Positions 8,912 through 18,786 are shown, counted from the first letter of the stretch. The stretch: DNA of 64,000 nt from Algoriphagus formosus (GCF_002807035.1 NZ_NIUC01000002.1:1-64000); one strand, 5' to 3'. Translations and numbers: made by a program. The notes: generated from the sequence alone by a model not told the origin.

Positions 8912-10240
8912 TTGGAAATTACACTAGACAAGCATTCCGCAAATCAAGCCTCTATTAAAATTAAACTAACGGAGGCAGATTATCAACCCAAGGTAGACGC
9001 CAAGCTAAAAGACTATGCTAAAAAAGTCAGCATTAAGGGCTTTAGACCTGGCAAAGCGCCTGTTTCTATGGTAAAAAATATCTACGGAACTTCCATTCTA
9101 GTAGATGAGATCAATTCCATCCTCGGTGATTCACTGAACAATTACATTAAGGAGCAGTCCTTTAGAATCCTAGGAGATCCACTTCCTGTAGAAAAAGTTG
9201 AAGATCAAATCGACTGGAAAAAGCAGAAAGATTTTGATTTCGAATACAAAATTGGCTTCGTCGAGAATTTTGAACTTCCAATCGATGAAAATCTTGAGGC
9301 GGTGAAGTATCAAATCCAAGTGGATGACAAACTGGTCGATGAAACTATTCAAAACCTCAAGTCTCAGTACGGCGAAAGTACTAACCCTGAATCCGTAGAA
9401 GCTGGCGATCATGTTTACGGTGATGTTAAAGCTAAAGAGGGTGATTTTGAGCATACCGTTTCTTTGGATCTATCTAAAATCACCAAAAAACTGGCTGAAA
9501 AATTCATCGGAAAAGGCAAGGAAGACGTAGTAGACTTCGATGCTAAGGATGTCAAAAAAGGTCAGTGGGAAGAAGCATTTGGATTAACGGAGGAAGACGC
9601 GAAAGACCTATCTGGAGCGCTTTCTTTTACCATCAAGAATGTAAACAGAAAGGCAGAAGCTGAAATGAATCAGGAATTTTTTGATAAAATCTTTGGTCCT
9701 GATCAAGTAAAAACCGAAGAGGAATTTATTGCCAAGGTAAAAGAGACCCTTCAGTCTAGCTACGATAGAGAATCTCAAGTTTTCACAGAGGAAGAGTTGA
9801 AAAAGACCTTGGTCGAGAAAGCGAACCTTGAACTTCCAGAAGACTTCTTGAAGGAATGGTTGCTAAGAGCCAATGAAGGCAAAGTGACTGAGAAAGATGT
9901 AGAAAATGAATTCCCTGCTTATTCAAGACAGTTGATTTGGTCATTGATCTCGAATGAAATCGCTCGTGCTAACGACATCAAGGCTGAGCATGCAGATGTA
10001 ATCGAGAAAACCAAGGAAATGATCCGTGAGCAATTTGCTTCGTCCGGCCTTGGATCTTCTATGGAAGAGAGCATGGATATGTTTGTTGACAATTACCTAC
10101 AAGGTAATGAAGGTCAAAACTATATGAACATGCTGACCTCAGCTCAGAATGATAAGGTTTTAGCATATGTTCAAGAGAAAATAAAACTTGTCGAAAAGAA
10201 CCTAAGCATCGATGACTTTAAGGAACTTTTGGAAAAGTAA
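8912..10240 (+). CDS. tig: Trigger factor, ribosome-associated chaperone
   Basis: Protein of 442 residues, normal for Tig. The N-terminal ribosome-binding domain contains GFRPGKAP (about 43-50), the conserved loop that docks on ribosomal protein L23. A central region corresponds to the FKBP-like domain, divergent as in other Bacteroidota, and the C-terminal half is helical. It shields nascent chains at the tunnel exit. The start is a TTG at 8912 giving MEITLDKHSA; no in-frame ATG or GTG lies between it and the tRNA terminator. clpP-clpX follow after a terminator, the common tig-clpP-clpX order. Confidence 0.93.
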   Translation: MEITLDKHSANQASIKIKLTEADYQPKVDAKLKDYAKKVSIKGFRPGKAPVSMVKNIYGTSILVDEINSILGDSLNNYIKEQSFRILGDPLPVEKVEDQIDWKKQKDFDFEYKIGFVENFELPIDENLEAVKYQIQVDDKLVDETIQNLKSQYGESTNPESVEAGDHVYGDVKAKEGDFEHTVSLDLSKITKKLAEKFIGKGKEDVVDFDAKDVKKGQWEEAFGLTEEDAKDLSGALSFTIKNVNRKAEAEMNQEFFDKIFGPDQVKTEEEFIAKVKETLQSSYDRESQVFTEEELKKTLVEKANLELPEDFLKEWLLRANEGKVTEKDVENEFPAYSRQLIWSLISNEIARANDIKAEHADVIEKTKEMIREQFASSGLGSSMEESMDMFVDNYLQGNEGQNYMNMLTSAQNDKVLAYVQEKIKLVEKNLSIDDFKELLEK

Positions 10241-10256
10241 ATTGCTTTAAAGCTTA

Positions 10257-10285
10257 AAAAAGTCCTTATTTAAGGGCTTTTTTTA
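10257..10285 (+). terminator. Terminator after tig
   Basis: AGTCCTTA/TAAGGGCT hairpin with a very short loop, followed by seven Ts. It suggests clpPX can be expressed separately from tig. Confidence 0.55.
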
Positions 10286-10316
10286 TTTTTAAGCAACCAT
10301 ATTCAAAAAACCAATT

Positions 10317-10991
10317 ATGATTAACAAAGAGGAATTCAGAAAATTTGCGATTCACAATCAGGGAGTAAGTGGATCGGCATTTGACCAGTACACCCAACAT
10401 ATCGAAAATATGACCCGAGCGGTCATCGAAGAGCGTCCTTCAAACTTCCGCGAAATCGACGTATTCTCTCGATTGATCATGGACCGGATCATTTTTTTAG
10501 GAACTCCTGTAGATGATCATATTGCCAATATTATCATTGCTCAATTACTTTTCTTGGAGTCAGTAGACGCTAAGAAAGACGTATTGCTTTACATCAACAG
10601 CCCGGGGGGCTCCGTGACTGCTGGTCTGGGGATCTATGATACCATGCAATATATCGGTCCTGATGTGGCTACTATCTGTACGGGAATCGCCGCATCCATG
10701 GGTGCTGTATTACTAGCAGGTGGTGCAAAAAATAAGCGATCTGCCCTCCAGCATTCGCGAGTGATGATTCACCAGCCTTCAGGTGGTATGCAAGGGCAAT
10801 CCAAGGACATGGAAATTTCCTTGAAATTAATCCTTTCTATGCGTCAGGAGCTTTATCAGATTTTGGCAAATCATACTGGCAAAACTTACGAAGAAATCGA
10901 ACGCGACTCGGACCGTGACTATTGGCTTAAGGCACCAGAAGCCAAAGAGTACGGACTTATCGACGAAGTTCTAGTTAAAAAATCAGTTTAA
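10317..10991 (+). CDS. clpP: ATP-dependent Clp protease proteolytic subunit
   Basis: Protein of 224 residues; serine peptidase of family S14 forming the tetradecameric ClpP chamber in the cytosol. The catalytic serine is in GIAASMGA (S127), the histidine in [10 protein letters not shown] (H152), and an aspartate lies near residue 201 in SDRDYWL, with the family spacing. INSPGGSV (93-100) is the oxyanion-hole segment. The N-terminus is about 15 residues longer than in E. coli, consistent with a propeptide. Its stop codon overlaps the clpX start by one base (TAATG), so the two are translationally coupled. Confidence 0.97.
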   Translation: MINKEEFRKFAIHNQGVSGSAFDQYTQHIENMTRAVIEERPSNFREIDVFSRLIMDRIIFLGTPVDDHIANIIIAQLLFLESVDAKKDVLLYINSPGGSVTAGLGIYDTMQYIGPDVATICTGIAASMGAVLLAGGAKNKRSALQHSRVMIHQPSGGMQGQSKDMEISLKLILSMRQELYQILANHTGKTYEEIERDSDRDYWLKAPEAKEYGLIDEVLVKKSV

Positions 10992-12217
10992 TGGCACAAG
11001 TTACCTGCTCTTTCTGCGGTAGAAATAAAAAGGATGTGGATCTGATGGTCTCCGGAATATCAGCCCACATCTGTAATTTTTGTATCGAACAAGCACATAT
11101 GATCCTTGGTGAAGAGGAAAAGACTAAGAAGTCTGCCCCTTCTAAACCAAAGTTCAAACTCAAAAAACCGAAGGAGCTCACCGAATTCCTCGGCCAATAT
11201 GTAATTGGTCAGGAGGATGCTAAAAAAGTACTCACAGTAGCGGTATACAACCACTACAAAAGGCTACAGCAACAAATAGACCCAGATGATATCAAGATTG
11301 AAAAATCCAATATCATCATGGTGGGCGATACCGGTACCGGAAAGACTTATCTCGCTAAAACTTTGGCAAGAATCCTTGAGGTACCATTCTGCATCGCAGA
11401 TGCGACGGTACTCACCGAGGCAGGTTATGTAGGCGAAGATGTGGAAAGCATCTTGACCAGATTGCTTCAGGCAGCAGACTACAATGTGGAAGCTGCCGAG
11501 AGAGGGATTGTGTATATCGATGAGATTGACAAAATCGCTCGAAAGTCTGACAATCCTTCGATTACCAGAGACGTAAGTGGTGAGGGCGTTCAGCAAGCCA
11601 TGTTGAAGCTATTGGAAGGAACGGTTGTGAATGTACCGCCTCAGGGTGGGAGAAAGCACCCGGACCAGAAAATGATCGCTGTCAATACTGAAAACATCTT
11701 GTTTATCTGCGGGGGAGCATTTGACGGAATAGCGAGACACATCGCCAAGCGTCTCAATACCCAGCCACTTGGCTTTAGCAAGTCCGCAGGAGCGGCCATG
11801 GCTGATAGAGAAAATTTACTCCAATATGTGACTGCTCAGGACCTTAAAGCTTTTGGATTGATTCCAGAACTAATCGGTAGACTTCCTGTACTGACTCACT
11901 TGGACCCTCTTCACAAAGAAGCACTCAAGCAAATCCTAACAGAACCAAAGAATGCCCTTGTGAAGCAATACACCAAACTTCTGGAGATGGAAGGTGTTAA
12001 GCTGAAATTCAAAGAAAGCGGCTTGGATTTCATCGTCGATAAGGCTGTGGAATATAACCTTGGCGCTAGAGGCCTAAGATCTATTTGCGAAGCAATCATC
12101 ACAGATGCGATGTATGAGCTCCCATCCGATGACAGTATCAAGGAGCTTGTCATTGATGAGGCCTATGCCAAGTCTCAATTTGACAAGTCAAAATTCAAAC
12201 GACTACAAGTAGCTTAA
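10991..12217 (+). CDS. clpX: ATP-dependent Clp protease ATP-binding subunit
   Basis: Protein of 408 residues. The N-terminal zinc-binding domain has C6, C9, C28 and C31 for substrate and adaptor binding. The AAA+ module has Walker A GDTGTGKT (112-119), the pore loop GYVGEDVE, Walker B VYIDEID, and a ClpP-docking IGF-like loop near [11 protein letters not shown]. It unfolds tagged substrates and feeds them to ClpP, encoded immediately upstream with a one-base overlap. A strong bidirectional terminator follows. Confidence 0.97.
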   Translation: MAQVTCSFCGRNKKDVDLMVSGISAHICNFCIEQAHMILGEEEKTKKSAPSKPKFKLKKPKELTEFLGQYVIGQEDAKKVLTVAVYNHYKRLQQQIDPDDIKIEKSNIIMVGDTGTGKTYLAKTLARILEVPFCIADATVLTEAGYVGEDVESILTRLLQAADYNVEAAERGIVYIDEIDKIARKSDNPSITRDVSGEGVQQAMLKLLEGTVVNVPPQGGRKHPDQKMIAVNTENILFICGGAFDGIARHIAKRLNTQPLGFSKSAGAAMADRENLLQYVTAQDLKAFGLIPELIGRLPVLTHLDPLHKEALKQILTEPKNALVKQYTKLLEMEGVKLKFKESGLDFIVDKAVEYNLGARGLRSICEAIITDAMYELPSDDSIKELVIDEAYAKSQFDKSKFKRLQVA

Positions 12218-12251
12218 TATCAGACTAAGCTTTTTATACAAGCCAAATCAT

Positions 12252-12286
12252 AAAAAAATCCCACTACTCATCGTAGTGGGATTTTT
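12252..12286. terminator. Bidirectional terminator between clpX and htrA
   Basis: Perfect stem AAAAATCCCACTAC/GTAGTGGGATTTTT with loop TCATC and T runs on both strands, placed between two convergent genes. Confidence 0.9.
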
Positions 12287-12306
12287 CATTTTTTTCAGTT
12301 ACGCTT

Positions 12307-13812
12307 TTAATCAAGCTCAACTTCGAAGTAATATTCGGTACCGTCATTAAACATCCCTAATACCACGATTTCTTGACCGCTTAATGAGCTTAGCTCCTCA
12401 AGAAGATTTTCTGCATCAGAGATTCTGGTACGTCCATCTTCGCTAATAATGGATGTAATGATAAAACCTGGTCTTGCACCTGCAGATCTCCAAGCGGATC
12501 GTCCAACGGTAGCAATCATTGCTCCTCCGGCGATTCGAAGCCGCTCTTTCTGATCATCAGAAATATTTTCAAATACAACGCCGTCATATTCGTAGGTTTT
12601 CTTAACCTCTTTCTCTACAATTTTGGTGTTTCCATCAAAGTTTCGGAGGGTAGCCATTGCTTCCATCTTCTTACCATCACGCAAATACTCCACCTTCACT
12701 TGATCGCCTGGACGTTTTCTAGCTACCATTTCTTGAAGGATAGAAACGGATGTAGTCTCTCTACCATCCACTCCTACGATGATATCACCTGGCTGCAATC
12801 CTGCTTCTTCACCGCCGCTGTTTGGATTTACTCCATTGATATAAACTCCCTGATCTACAGGCAACTCAGTATTTAATTCCTCTGCTAGCTCAGGACTTAC
12901 GTCTCGAATTGTCACCCCTAATAGCCCGCGCTGAACGGTTCCGTATTCCAAAAGATCATCGACTACTTTCCGAACGAGCGAACTAGGCACAGCAAAGGAA
13001 TAACCATTGAAAGTACCTGTACGTGTAGCAATCGCTGTATTGATCCCAATCAATTCTCCTGCTAAATTGACCAATGCACCTCCAGAATTACCCGGATTGA
13101 CCACTGCATCAGTCTGAAGGAAGGATTCAATTTGAAGGTTATTTTCTACTCCACGAAGAATCCCGATGTTTCTGGCTTTTGCCGAGATAATCCCCGCTGT
13201 CACGGTGGAATTTAGATTGAATGGGTTTCCTACGGCAAGGACCCACTCTCCTATTTTTGTTTGATCAGAATTACCAAACTTCACAAAAGGAAGACCATTG
13301 GCTTCGATTTTCAATAATGCCAGGTCAGTAGTAGGATCGGTTCCAATTACTTTAGCGACAAATCGCTTATTATTGTCTAGGGAGATATCAATTTGAGAAG
13401 CTCCTTCGACCACATGGTTATTGGTCACGATATATCCGTCTGACGAAATTATTACACCTGAGCCTGAACTCATGGGATTTCTCGACCCAGGGCCTTGCAT
13501 TGGGTTTTCATCTCCCGGAGGAAATCCAAAAAGCTCTTCGATTGGATTCCTTGGTCGGGAAGCGGTATATCCTAATGTACTTTTGACGTGTACTACTGCA
13601 GGTGTGACTATCTCTGCAGATGCCACAAAATTAATCCCATCAGGGATCGTGAAATTTTCTCCGGCAAGTAGGTTTACGAAACTTGCATTTTGCTTTTCTT
13701 CAAATGTGGTAGCTCCCTGTGGCTGGAGGAAATAACTAACCCCTGCCAAAGCCACCATACCTCCAATGAGGGAGGCCAATAGCATTCCTAGAAAGAATTG
13801 TCTTTTGCTCAT
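12307..13812 (-). CDS. htrA: Do-family periplasmic serine protease/chaperone (copy 1)
   Basis: Protein of 501 residues. An N-terminal hydrophobic segment (about 7-28) is a signal peptide or anchor. The trypsin-like domain holds the triad H133 (TNNHVVEG), D163 (TTDLALLK) and S243 (NPGNSGGAL). A PDZ domain (about 285-385, GVDGRETT) and a C-terminal second PDZ-like region follow. Family members degrade or refold damaged envelope proteins. A second Do protease is encoded at 29105..30589. The gene is convergent with clpX and lies 142 nt downstream of hsp20, separated from it by a terminator. Confidence 0.93.
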   Translation of the reverse strand: MSKRQFFLGMLLASLIGGMVALAGVSYFLQPQGATTFEEKQNASFVNLLAGENFTIPDGINFVASAEIVTPAVVHVKSTLGYTASRPRNPIEELFGFPPGDENPMQGPGSRNPMSSGSGVIISSDGYIVTNNHVVEGASQIDISLDNNKRFVAKVIGTDPTTDLALLKIEANGLPFVKFGNSDQTKIGEWVLAVGNPFNLNSTVTAGIISAKARNIGILRGVENNLQIESFLQTDAVVNPGNSGGALVNLAGELIGINTAIATRTGTFNGYSFAVPSSLVRKVVDDLLEYGTVQRGLLGVTIRDVSPELAEELNTELPVDQGVYINGVNPNSGGEEAGLQPGDIIVGVDGRETTSVSILQEMVARKRPGDQVKVEYLRDGKKMEAMATLRNFDGNTKIVEKEVKKTYEYDGVVFENISDDQKERLRIAGGAMIATVGRSAWRSAGARPGFIITSIISEDGRTRISDAENLLEELSSLSGQEIVVLGMFNDGTEYYFEVELD

Positions 13813-13920
13813 AGTTTACTTTCTTCTTGTTTTGCTGATTTAACTCAAAAATTATTCAATCAGGTCCATTTGGAAAATCAATTTAACCAGTTTTAACCGG
13901 CATCTATATTATTCTAACCC

Positions 13921-13949
13921 AAAAAAAAGAGTGGGGTTCACCCACTCTT
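13921..13949 (-). terminator. Terminator of hsp20
   Basis: On the minus strand AGAGTGGG pairs with CCCCACTCT around a TGAA-type loop, followed by eight Ts. It lies directly past the hsp20 stop. Confidence 0.8.
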
Positions 13950-13953
13950 CAGA

Positions 13954-14382
13954 TTATTTTACTTCAATCAAGGCTTTATTGACTTTTTTCTCAGCTTTTG
14001 GAAGGGTTATTTTCAAAATTCCATCTTCATAGACAGCCTCGATTTTATCTGCCTGTACATTGTCTGGTACGTAAAACACTCTTGAAAATGCACCAAACTG
14101 AGATTCAAGGGAATGGAAGTTTTTACCTTCCTTCTTTTCCTCAACTTTTCGCTCACCAGAAATGGTCAAGCGACCATCAGTCAAGTCTACCTTGAAATCT
14201 TGCTTTTTCATTCCAGGCACCATTACCTGCAGTTCAAACTGAGAATCATCCTCAGAAATATCTACTGCCGGACTAAACTTTCGATTTACTTCTCCAAGTG
14301 ACTCATTGAAAAATTTATCAAAGAAGCCACCAAAGGTGGAAGGGAACATCGGGTCGAGTTGATTATATTTTACTAGTTTCAT
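13954..14382 (-). CDS. Small heat shock protein, Hsp20/alpha-crystallin
   Basis: Protein of 142 residues with an alpha-crystallin domain (about 35-135). It shows the typical FELQVMVPGMKKQDFKV strand segment, the ISGERK strand, and the DGILKITLPKAE signature near the C-terminus. It is an ATP-independent holdase that captures unfolding proteins. The short N-terminal arm (WW-less, FDKFFNE) is typical for Bacteroidota Hsp20. It is divergent from the MscS-type channel gene. A possible sigma-54-like element lies upstream at 14428..14442. It is monocistronic judging by the terminator. Confidence 0.93.
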   Translation of the reverse strand: MKLVKYNQLDPMFPSTFGGFFDKFFNESLGEVNRKFSPAVDISEDDSQFELQVMVPGMKKQDFKVDLTDGRLTISGERKVEEKKEGKNFHSLESQFGAFSRVFYVPDNVQADKIEAVYEDGILKITLPKAEKKVNKALIEVK

Positions 14383-14427
14383 AATTGGTTTTGTTTTGAG
14401 TTCTAAACGTTAACTGATTACTGATTA

Positions 14428-14442
14428 GAAATTTTAATACCA
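14428..14442 (-). promoter_or_regulatory. Sigma-54-like -24/-12 element upstream of hsp20 (tentative)
   Basis: Minus-strand TGGTATTAAAATTTC has the spacing of the RpoN consensus TGGCACN5TTGC, but the GC of the -12 box reads TC and two other bases differ. Two TGAC repeats (GTGACAAGATGACT, complement near 14455..14468) lie just upstream. No standard TTG/TAnnTTTG pair is visible in the gap. Confidence 0.25.
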
Positions 14443-14572
14443 AAGCGAAAAATCAGTCATCTTGTCACTTTTTCTTAGCTAAACAGTAATTATTTTGTCA
14501 AAAAGTCATGATATTTTATCAATTTCATTTGACTATGATTTTTCCTATTTTGAGAATTCATTTCTGAATAAT

Positions 14573-17116
14573 ATGAAACCACTCCGCCTCTTAGTTTTTA
14601 GTGTATTTGTTTTTTTAAGCTTTCCACTGATTTCCAATAGCCAGACTATAAAAAAGGATGTTATTGATAAAATTACTGGCATTTCTGATTCTTTAAAGCT
14701 TGAAACTGAAAGCGAAGAGGTAATAAACCTTCTTGAAGTAGAAGAAGCGATAAATCAACAAGAACAGCAATTGAGCAGATTGCTTCCACAATTGATTTCT
14801 AAAATAAAACGCTATTCCATCGACATAAGTAAGACGCAGCTTTTGCTCAAAGAGCCCTTGGATACTACCGAAATGACTGAAATAATTCCTGAATTGGATC
14901 AGGCGATTCGCTCGATGCGGGGATTGATTGAAGACACGGTCCGGCAGGATAATGTGCGATACCTCAAAGGAATGAGCGCTATTCTCAGTGGAATATTAAG
15001 TGAAATTGAAAAGTTCGAAGCTATAATTGATTCTAGAGTAGATCTTGTTTTGAGGGCAAGTGAAAATCTCAATAAAATACAATCTGACTCTATTATTCGA
15101 TATGACACAAAGAAACTCGAGTTTGCCCCTGAAGTATTTCAAGAGATTAATAATCTAAAAAAGCAAGTCTTCGATCTCGAAAAAGAGATATTCAAACAAG
15201 AACTCTTACTAACTAGATACCAATCACAATTAAATGATCTCAATAACCGAGTAATCTCTACAAGTCAATATTTCAAGCAAAAATCAAAGGAATTAAATCG
15301 TAAAATATGGAGTAAAGAAGTCAACTACTTATGGGAACAAAAAGATGAGACCTACGGGTCACAGAAATCGACTCTCACGATTATAAAGGAATCATTTTTT
15401 TCTAACGGAACCTTTGTTCTCTATTTCGTTGAGCGTAACCTGGCAAAACTCATTTTTTTCTTTGTGATACTAATTGTAGTTGGTTTTTATCTCAGAAGAA
15501 CTATCAAACTAATCGAGCAAGAGAAGAATTTTAGCCAGACTATTTTATCAAAAAGCAAGTCTATCCACAACTACCCATTAATCTCCTCCTTTTTGATCAT
15601 TATCCCTTTATATTTCTTTGTTTTTGATAGAACACCATTAGCTTTTAATTCAGCACTTTCAGTCATATTTTCCTTTCTATGTTCTTGGGTTATCAAAGAT
15701 TTTTTCCCGGAGCGATTTAAGCGACTTTGGTGGATTTTTCTACCATTGACTCTTATTGGCCCTGTGCTTGGGGTGACTTGGGAGCACAACTATGGTGAAA
15801 GATTTTACTATTTGATAGCCAACATATTAGCCCTACTTTTTGGCTTTCTGGCACTTTCTACCATTAAAGAAAAAGATTTCAAGGGTAAATCCATCCTAAA
15901 AGTCCTCTTAGTTCTTTTGATCGTAACTCAGGTCTTTTCTCTAGGAACAAATACTTTTGGAAGGGTAAGTTTGGCTAAACTTTATGGTACCACAGGCATC
16001 ACAAGTTTCTTCCGTGGAGTATCACTCTATATTTTTACAAACTTGGTGATGCAGTTTTTTTACCTGACTATCGAGTCAAAAAAAGAATCAGATACGATCT
16101 CAAGCTACATTGATTTTAGAGAGCTTGAAAAAAGATTTGCAGGGATTTTACAGGTTTTTGCTTTCAGTATCTGGGCCTATGGAATATTGATACATCTAGG
16201 TTACTTCGACACGATTTATGAAGGAGTTTCTGATTTCTTATCTGAGGAATATACCCTCGGAGAGACATCATTCACTTTTGGAACAGTACTGCTTTTTATG
16301 ATCATCTTGTTGGTTTCGTCTTTCCTTTCTAACAGTATTGCCTATTTCTTTTCCACCTTTGATCAAAAGAACGCCACATCCCGGAAAAATCGACTTGGAA
16401 GTTCTGTCCTTTTGATACGATTAGCTGTGATGACCATAGGTTTTTTTATAGCTCTCACGGCAGCAAAAATACCTCTAGACCGAATCACAATCGTCTTGGG
16501 TGCTCTTTCAGTAGGTATTGGTTTTGGACTTCAAACCATCATCAATAATCTGGTTTCAGGGATAATTCTCGCATTTGAGCGTCCTATACAGATCGGAGAT
16601 GAAATCGAAGTAGGAATGAATAAAGGTACTGTCAAAGAAGTCGGCATTAGAGCAAGTAAAATCCAAGCCTATGATGGCTCCGAAATAGTAGTTCCAAATG
16701 GAGACCTGCTCTCTCAAAGCCTGATCAATTGGACGCTTTCTGATAAGAGACGTCGAGTGGAGCTCATAATTGGAGTGGCTTATGATTCCGACATGAAGAA
16801 AGTCAAAGAAATATTGACGGAGATCTTGAATAGAGATAATATTTTGAAATTACCTCAGCCAAGAGTCTTTATGCAAAATTTTGGAGAATCTTCTGTTGAC
16901 TTCAGGTTGCTTTTCTGGGTGGGAAGTATGGATATATGGCTAGAAATGAGGTCTGAGGTCATGACTTCGATCTTTGAAGCCTTTCAGCAAAATCAAATCG
17001 AGATTCCTTTCCCAAAAAGAGACTTGTATCTTAAGACTGTTCCTTCAAGTTGGCAGGAAAAAGTATCTCCCCCGATTAGGGAAAATCAGGAAGGCAACTC
17101 AGAAAGTCAGGCATAA
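14573..17116 (+). CDS. Large MscS-family mechanosensitive channel
   Basis: Protein of 847 residues from the ATG at 14573, chosen because a signal peptide (MKPLRLLVFSVFVFL) starts there; a TTG 78 nt upstream would place 26 polar residues before it. A long periplasmic, coiled-coil-rich region (about 25-270) precedes roughly ten membrane helices. The C-terminal MscS core contains the pore helix (LSVGIGFGLQTIINNLVSG), then FERPIQIGDEIEV, GTVKEVGIRASKI and VVPNGDLLSQSLINW of the cytosolic beta domain. This MscK/MscM-like build suits a channel released under hypo-osmotic stress. It is divergent from hsp20 and convergent with cspA, whose terminator begins at its stop codon. Confidence 0.9.
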   Translation: MKPLRLLVFSVFVFLSFPLISNSQTIKKDVIDKITGISDSLKLETESEEVINLLEVEEAINQQEQQLSRLLPQLISKIKRYSIDISKTQLLLKEPLDTTEMTEIIPELDQAIRSMRGLIEDTVRQDNVRYLKGMSAILSGILSEIEKFEAIIDSRVDLVLRASENLNKIQSDSIIRYDTKKLEFAPEVFQEINNLKKQVFDLEKEIFKQELLLTRYQSQLNDLNNRVISTSQYFKQKSKELNRKIWSKEVNYLWEQKDETYGSQKSTLTIIKESFFSNGTFVLYFVERNLAKLIFFFVILIVVGFYLRRTIKLIEQEKNFSQTILSKSKSIHNYPLISSFLIIIPLYFFVFDRTPLAFNSALSVIFSFLCSWVIKDFFPERFKRLWWIFLPLTLIGPVLGVTWEHNYGERFYYLIANILALLFGFLALSTIKEKDFKGKSILKVLLVLLIVTQVFSLGTNTFGRVSLAKLYGTTGITSFFRGVSLYIFTNLVMQFFYLTIESKKESDTISSYIDFRELEKRFAGILQVFAFSIWAYGILIHLGYFDTIYEGVSDFLSEEYTLGETSFTFGTVLLFMIILLVSSFLSNSIAYFFSTFDQKNATSRKNRLGSSVLLIRLAVMTIGFFIALTAAKIPLDRITIVLGALSVGIGFGLQTIINNLVSGIILAFERPIQIGDEIEVGMNKGTVKEVGIRASKIQAYDGSEIVVPNGDLLSQSLINWTLSDKRRRVELIIGVAYDSDMKKVKEILTEILNRDNILKLPQPRVFMQNFGESSVDFRLLFWVGSMDIWLEMRSEVMTSIFEAFQQNQIEIPFPKRDLYLKTVPSSWQEKVSPPIRENQEGNSESQA

Positions 17117-17142
17117 AAAAATCCCCGGGGCGACCGGGGATT
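17115..17142 (-). terminator. Terminator of the cold-shock gene
   Basis: Minus-strand ATCCCCGG/CCGGGGAT hairpin followed by seven Ts. It overlaps the last bases of the convergent channel gene. Confidence 0.75.
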
Positions 17143-17164
17143 CACTTTCAAATCAAAATTGCAT

Positions 17165-17356
17165 TTATGCTTTTTTGACGTTGATGGCATTAGGACCTTT
17201 CTTGCCATCTTTGACGTCATAAGTGACTTTGTCATTCTGGGCAACTTTGTCCACCAATCCGGTTGCGTGCACGAAGACATCACTTTGTGATTCATCGTCC
17301 ACGATAAAACCGAAACCCTTGGCTTCATTGTAAAACTTTACTGTACCGGTAAACAT
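17165..17356 (-). CDS. Cold-shock domain protein
   Basis: Protein of 63 residues, a single OB-fold cold-shock domain. The RNA-binding motifs RNP1 (KGFGFI, 14-19) and RNP2 (DVFVHA, 26-31) are intact. It binds single-stranded RNA or DNA and melts RNA secondary structure. The length is normal for a Bacteroidota Csp. It is divergent from sixA with a 90-nt AT-rich gap and has its own terminator, so it is probably monocistronic. Confidence 0.95.
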   Translation of the reverse strand: MFTGTVKFYNEAKGFGFIVDDESQSDVFVHATGLVDKVAQNDKVTYDVKDGKKGPNAINVKKA

Positions 17357-17446
17357 AATAAATTGATATAAATTGTAATTGAACGTGCTGTTAATGTAAA
17401 TATTTGTTTATAAATATCAAAAATTCCAAAATTCTATTTTGTTGCA

Positions 17447-17938
17447 ATGAAAAAAATTTTTCTAATCCGACATGCAAAATCTTCCTGGGATGAGCCTTGG
17501 CTAAGAGACCATGACAGACCGCTTGCCCCAAGAGGTCTTAAGGCTGCTCCCATCATGGGAAAGCGACTTTTAAAAAAGGAAATTTTCCCTGATTTAATTA
17601 TTTCATCTACAGCAGAGCGGGCAAAAGAAACAGCTATCCTTGTGGCAAAGGAACTAGGCACGACCAATCAAAAAATAGTGTTGGAATCCAGCCTTTATCA
17701 CGCTCCGCCCAGCACTTATCTTAAGGTAATCAGACAACAACCCGAATCCATTCAAACTTTATTTTTGGTTGGACACAATCCGGGAATGACTGATTTGATT
17801 CAAAAATTGGGTGTGGACCTGGATAATTTGCCCACGGCTGGTATCTGCGGATTTACCTGCCTAGCTAATACCTGGAAGGAGTTTTCTAAAGAAAATAGCC
17901 AGTTGATTTTCATTGATTATCCAAAGAAAAGCACTTAA
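17447..17938 (+). CDS. sixA: SixA-like histidine phosphatase
   Basis: Protein of 163 residues of the histidine phosphatase (phosphoglycerate mutase-like) superfamily. The catalytic motif LIRHAKSSW (6-14) is the SixA form of RHG, with the second histidine in VGHNPGMTDL (about 108). In E. coli SixA dephosphorylates phosphohistidine on phosphotransfer proteins; the target here is unknown. The stop codon overlaps the stop of the convergent SDR gene (17935..17938). Confidence 0.87.
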   Translation: MKKIFLIRHAKSSWDEPWLRDHDRPLAPRGLKAAPIMGKRLLKKEIFPDLIISSTAERAKETAILVAKELGTTNQKIVLESSLYHAPPSTYLKVIRQQPESIQTLFLVGHNPGMTDLIQKLGVDLDNLPTAGICGFTCLANTWKEFSKENSQLIFIDYPKKST

Positions 17939-18669
17939 GGCGCCTCATACTTGCGGACATCTTGCTGCACTTCCTGAAACTCCTCTGGATTACTCAACAA
18001 ATACTCGATTTTTCGGGCAACCTCTTCCGCCTTTACAAGCTCTCCCTGTTCTTTGAACTCCAAAAACTTCTGTAGTTCTGGAAAATCACTTTCTGCTGCC
18101 TTCCGGATTTCTTCTTGCATGTCAGTATCTACGATTCCGGGCGCCAAGCTGAAAAACCTAAAGTCAGAAGCCCCACTTTCTTTGTCGGCCACCATGGTAA
18201 ACATGGCTAAAGCAGCTTTGGTACTGCAATATCCACCCCAACCTGCTACCGGTCTTGTGGCTGCACCTGAGGAAATATTACAGACCACTTTCTTCGCCGG
18301 GTGGTTTTTATAGGCCTTGATAAAAGCATTTGAAAGGTACATGGGAGCCAGCAAGTTGAGATTGACTTGCATACGCATTTCGCGCGGATGCATCTTACCG
18401 ATAGGTTTGATCTCTCCTATCCAGCCAGCATTATTTACCAGGACGATTTGCTCGTAAGAATCCTCTGGAAAAAGGCCTTCCAATTCATTTTTCAATATAT
18501 CCAGATCCGAAAGATCCAAACTAACCTGAGTTAAGTTGGGTGAATCTATATCTAATCTACTCCTCGATATTCCGATTATCTCAACACTTTCTAAACTCAA
18601 GTAATGCTCTAAAAGGGCTTTCCCCAAGCCTTTTGAATGGCCGGTGATTACCACAAGTGACTTATTCAT
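17935..18669 (-). CDS. Short-chain dehydrogenase/reductase
   Basis: Protein of 244 residues with a Rossmann fold. It has the nucleotide-binding TGHSKGLG motif (9-16, the TGxxxGxG form), an NNAG motif near residue 90, and a YCSTKAAL active-site segment carrying the catalytic Tyr and Lys. The closest named type is the sepiapterin reductase/benzil reductase-like group of SDRs, but the substrate cannot be assigned. It sits between the convergent sixA (overlapping stops) and hslU upstream on the same strand. Confidence 0.88.
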   Translation of the reverse strand: MNKSLVVITGHSKGLGKALLEHYLSLESVEIIGISRSRLDIDSPNLTQVSLDLSDLDILKNELEGLFPEDSYEQIVLVNNAGWIGEIKPIGKMHPREMRMQVNLNLLAPMYLSNAFIKAYKNHPAKKVVCNISSGAATRPVAGWGGYCSTKAALAMFTMVADKESGASDFRFFSLAPGIVDTDMQEEIRKAAESDFPELQKFLEFKEQGELVKAEEVARKIEYLLSNPEEFQEVQQDVRKYEAP

Positions 18670-18761
18670 ATTTTAATTGATCAGGGTGATGAGTCAATTC
18701 TAACAAGTATCAATCCAAATTACTAAACCAGATTAAAAAGTTCCAGTTTGACCATTCAAGG

Positions 18762-18786
18762 AAAAAGCCCCGAACAACTCCGAGGC
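18762..18786 (-). terminator. Terminator of hslU
   Basis: Minus-strand GCCTCGGA/TTCGGGGC hairpin with loop GTTG, followed by five Ts, 7 nt past the hslU stop. Confidence 0.75.
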
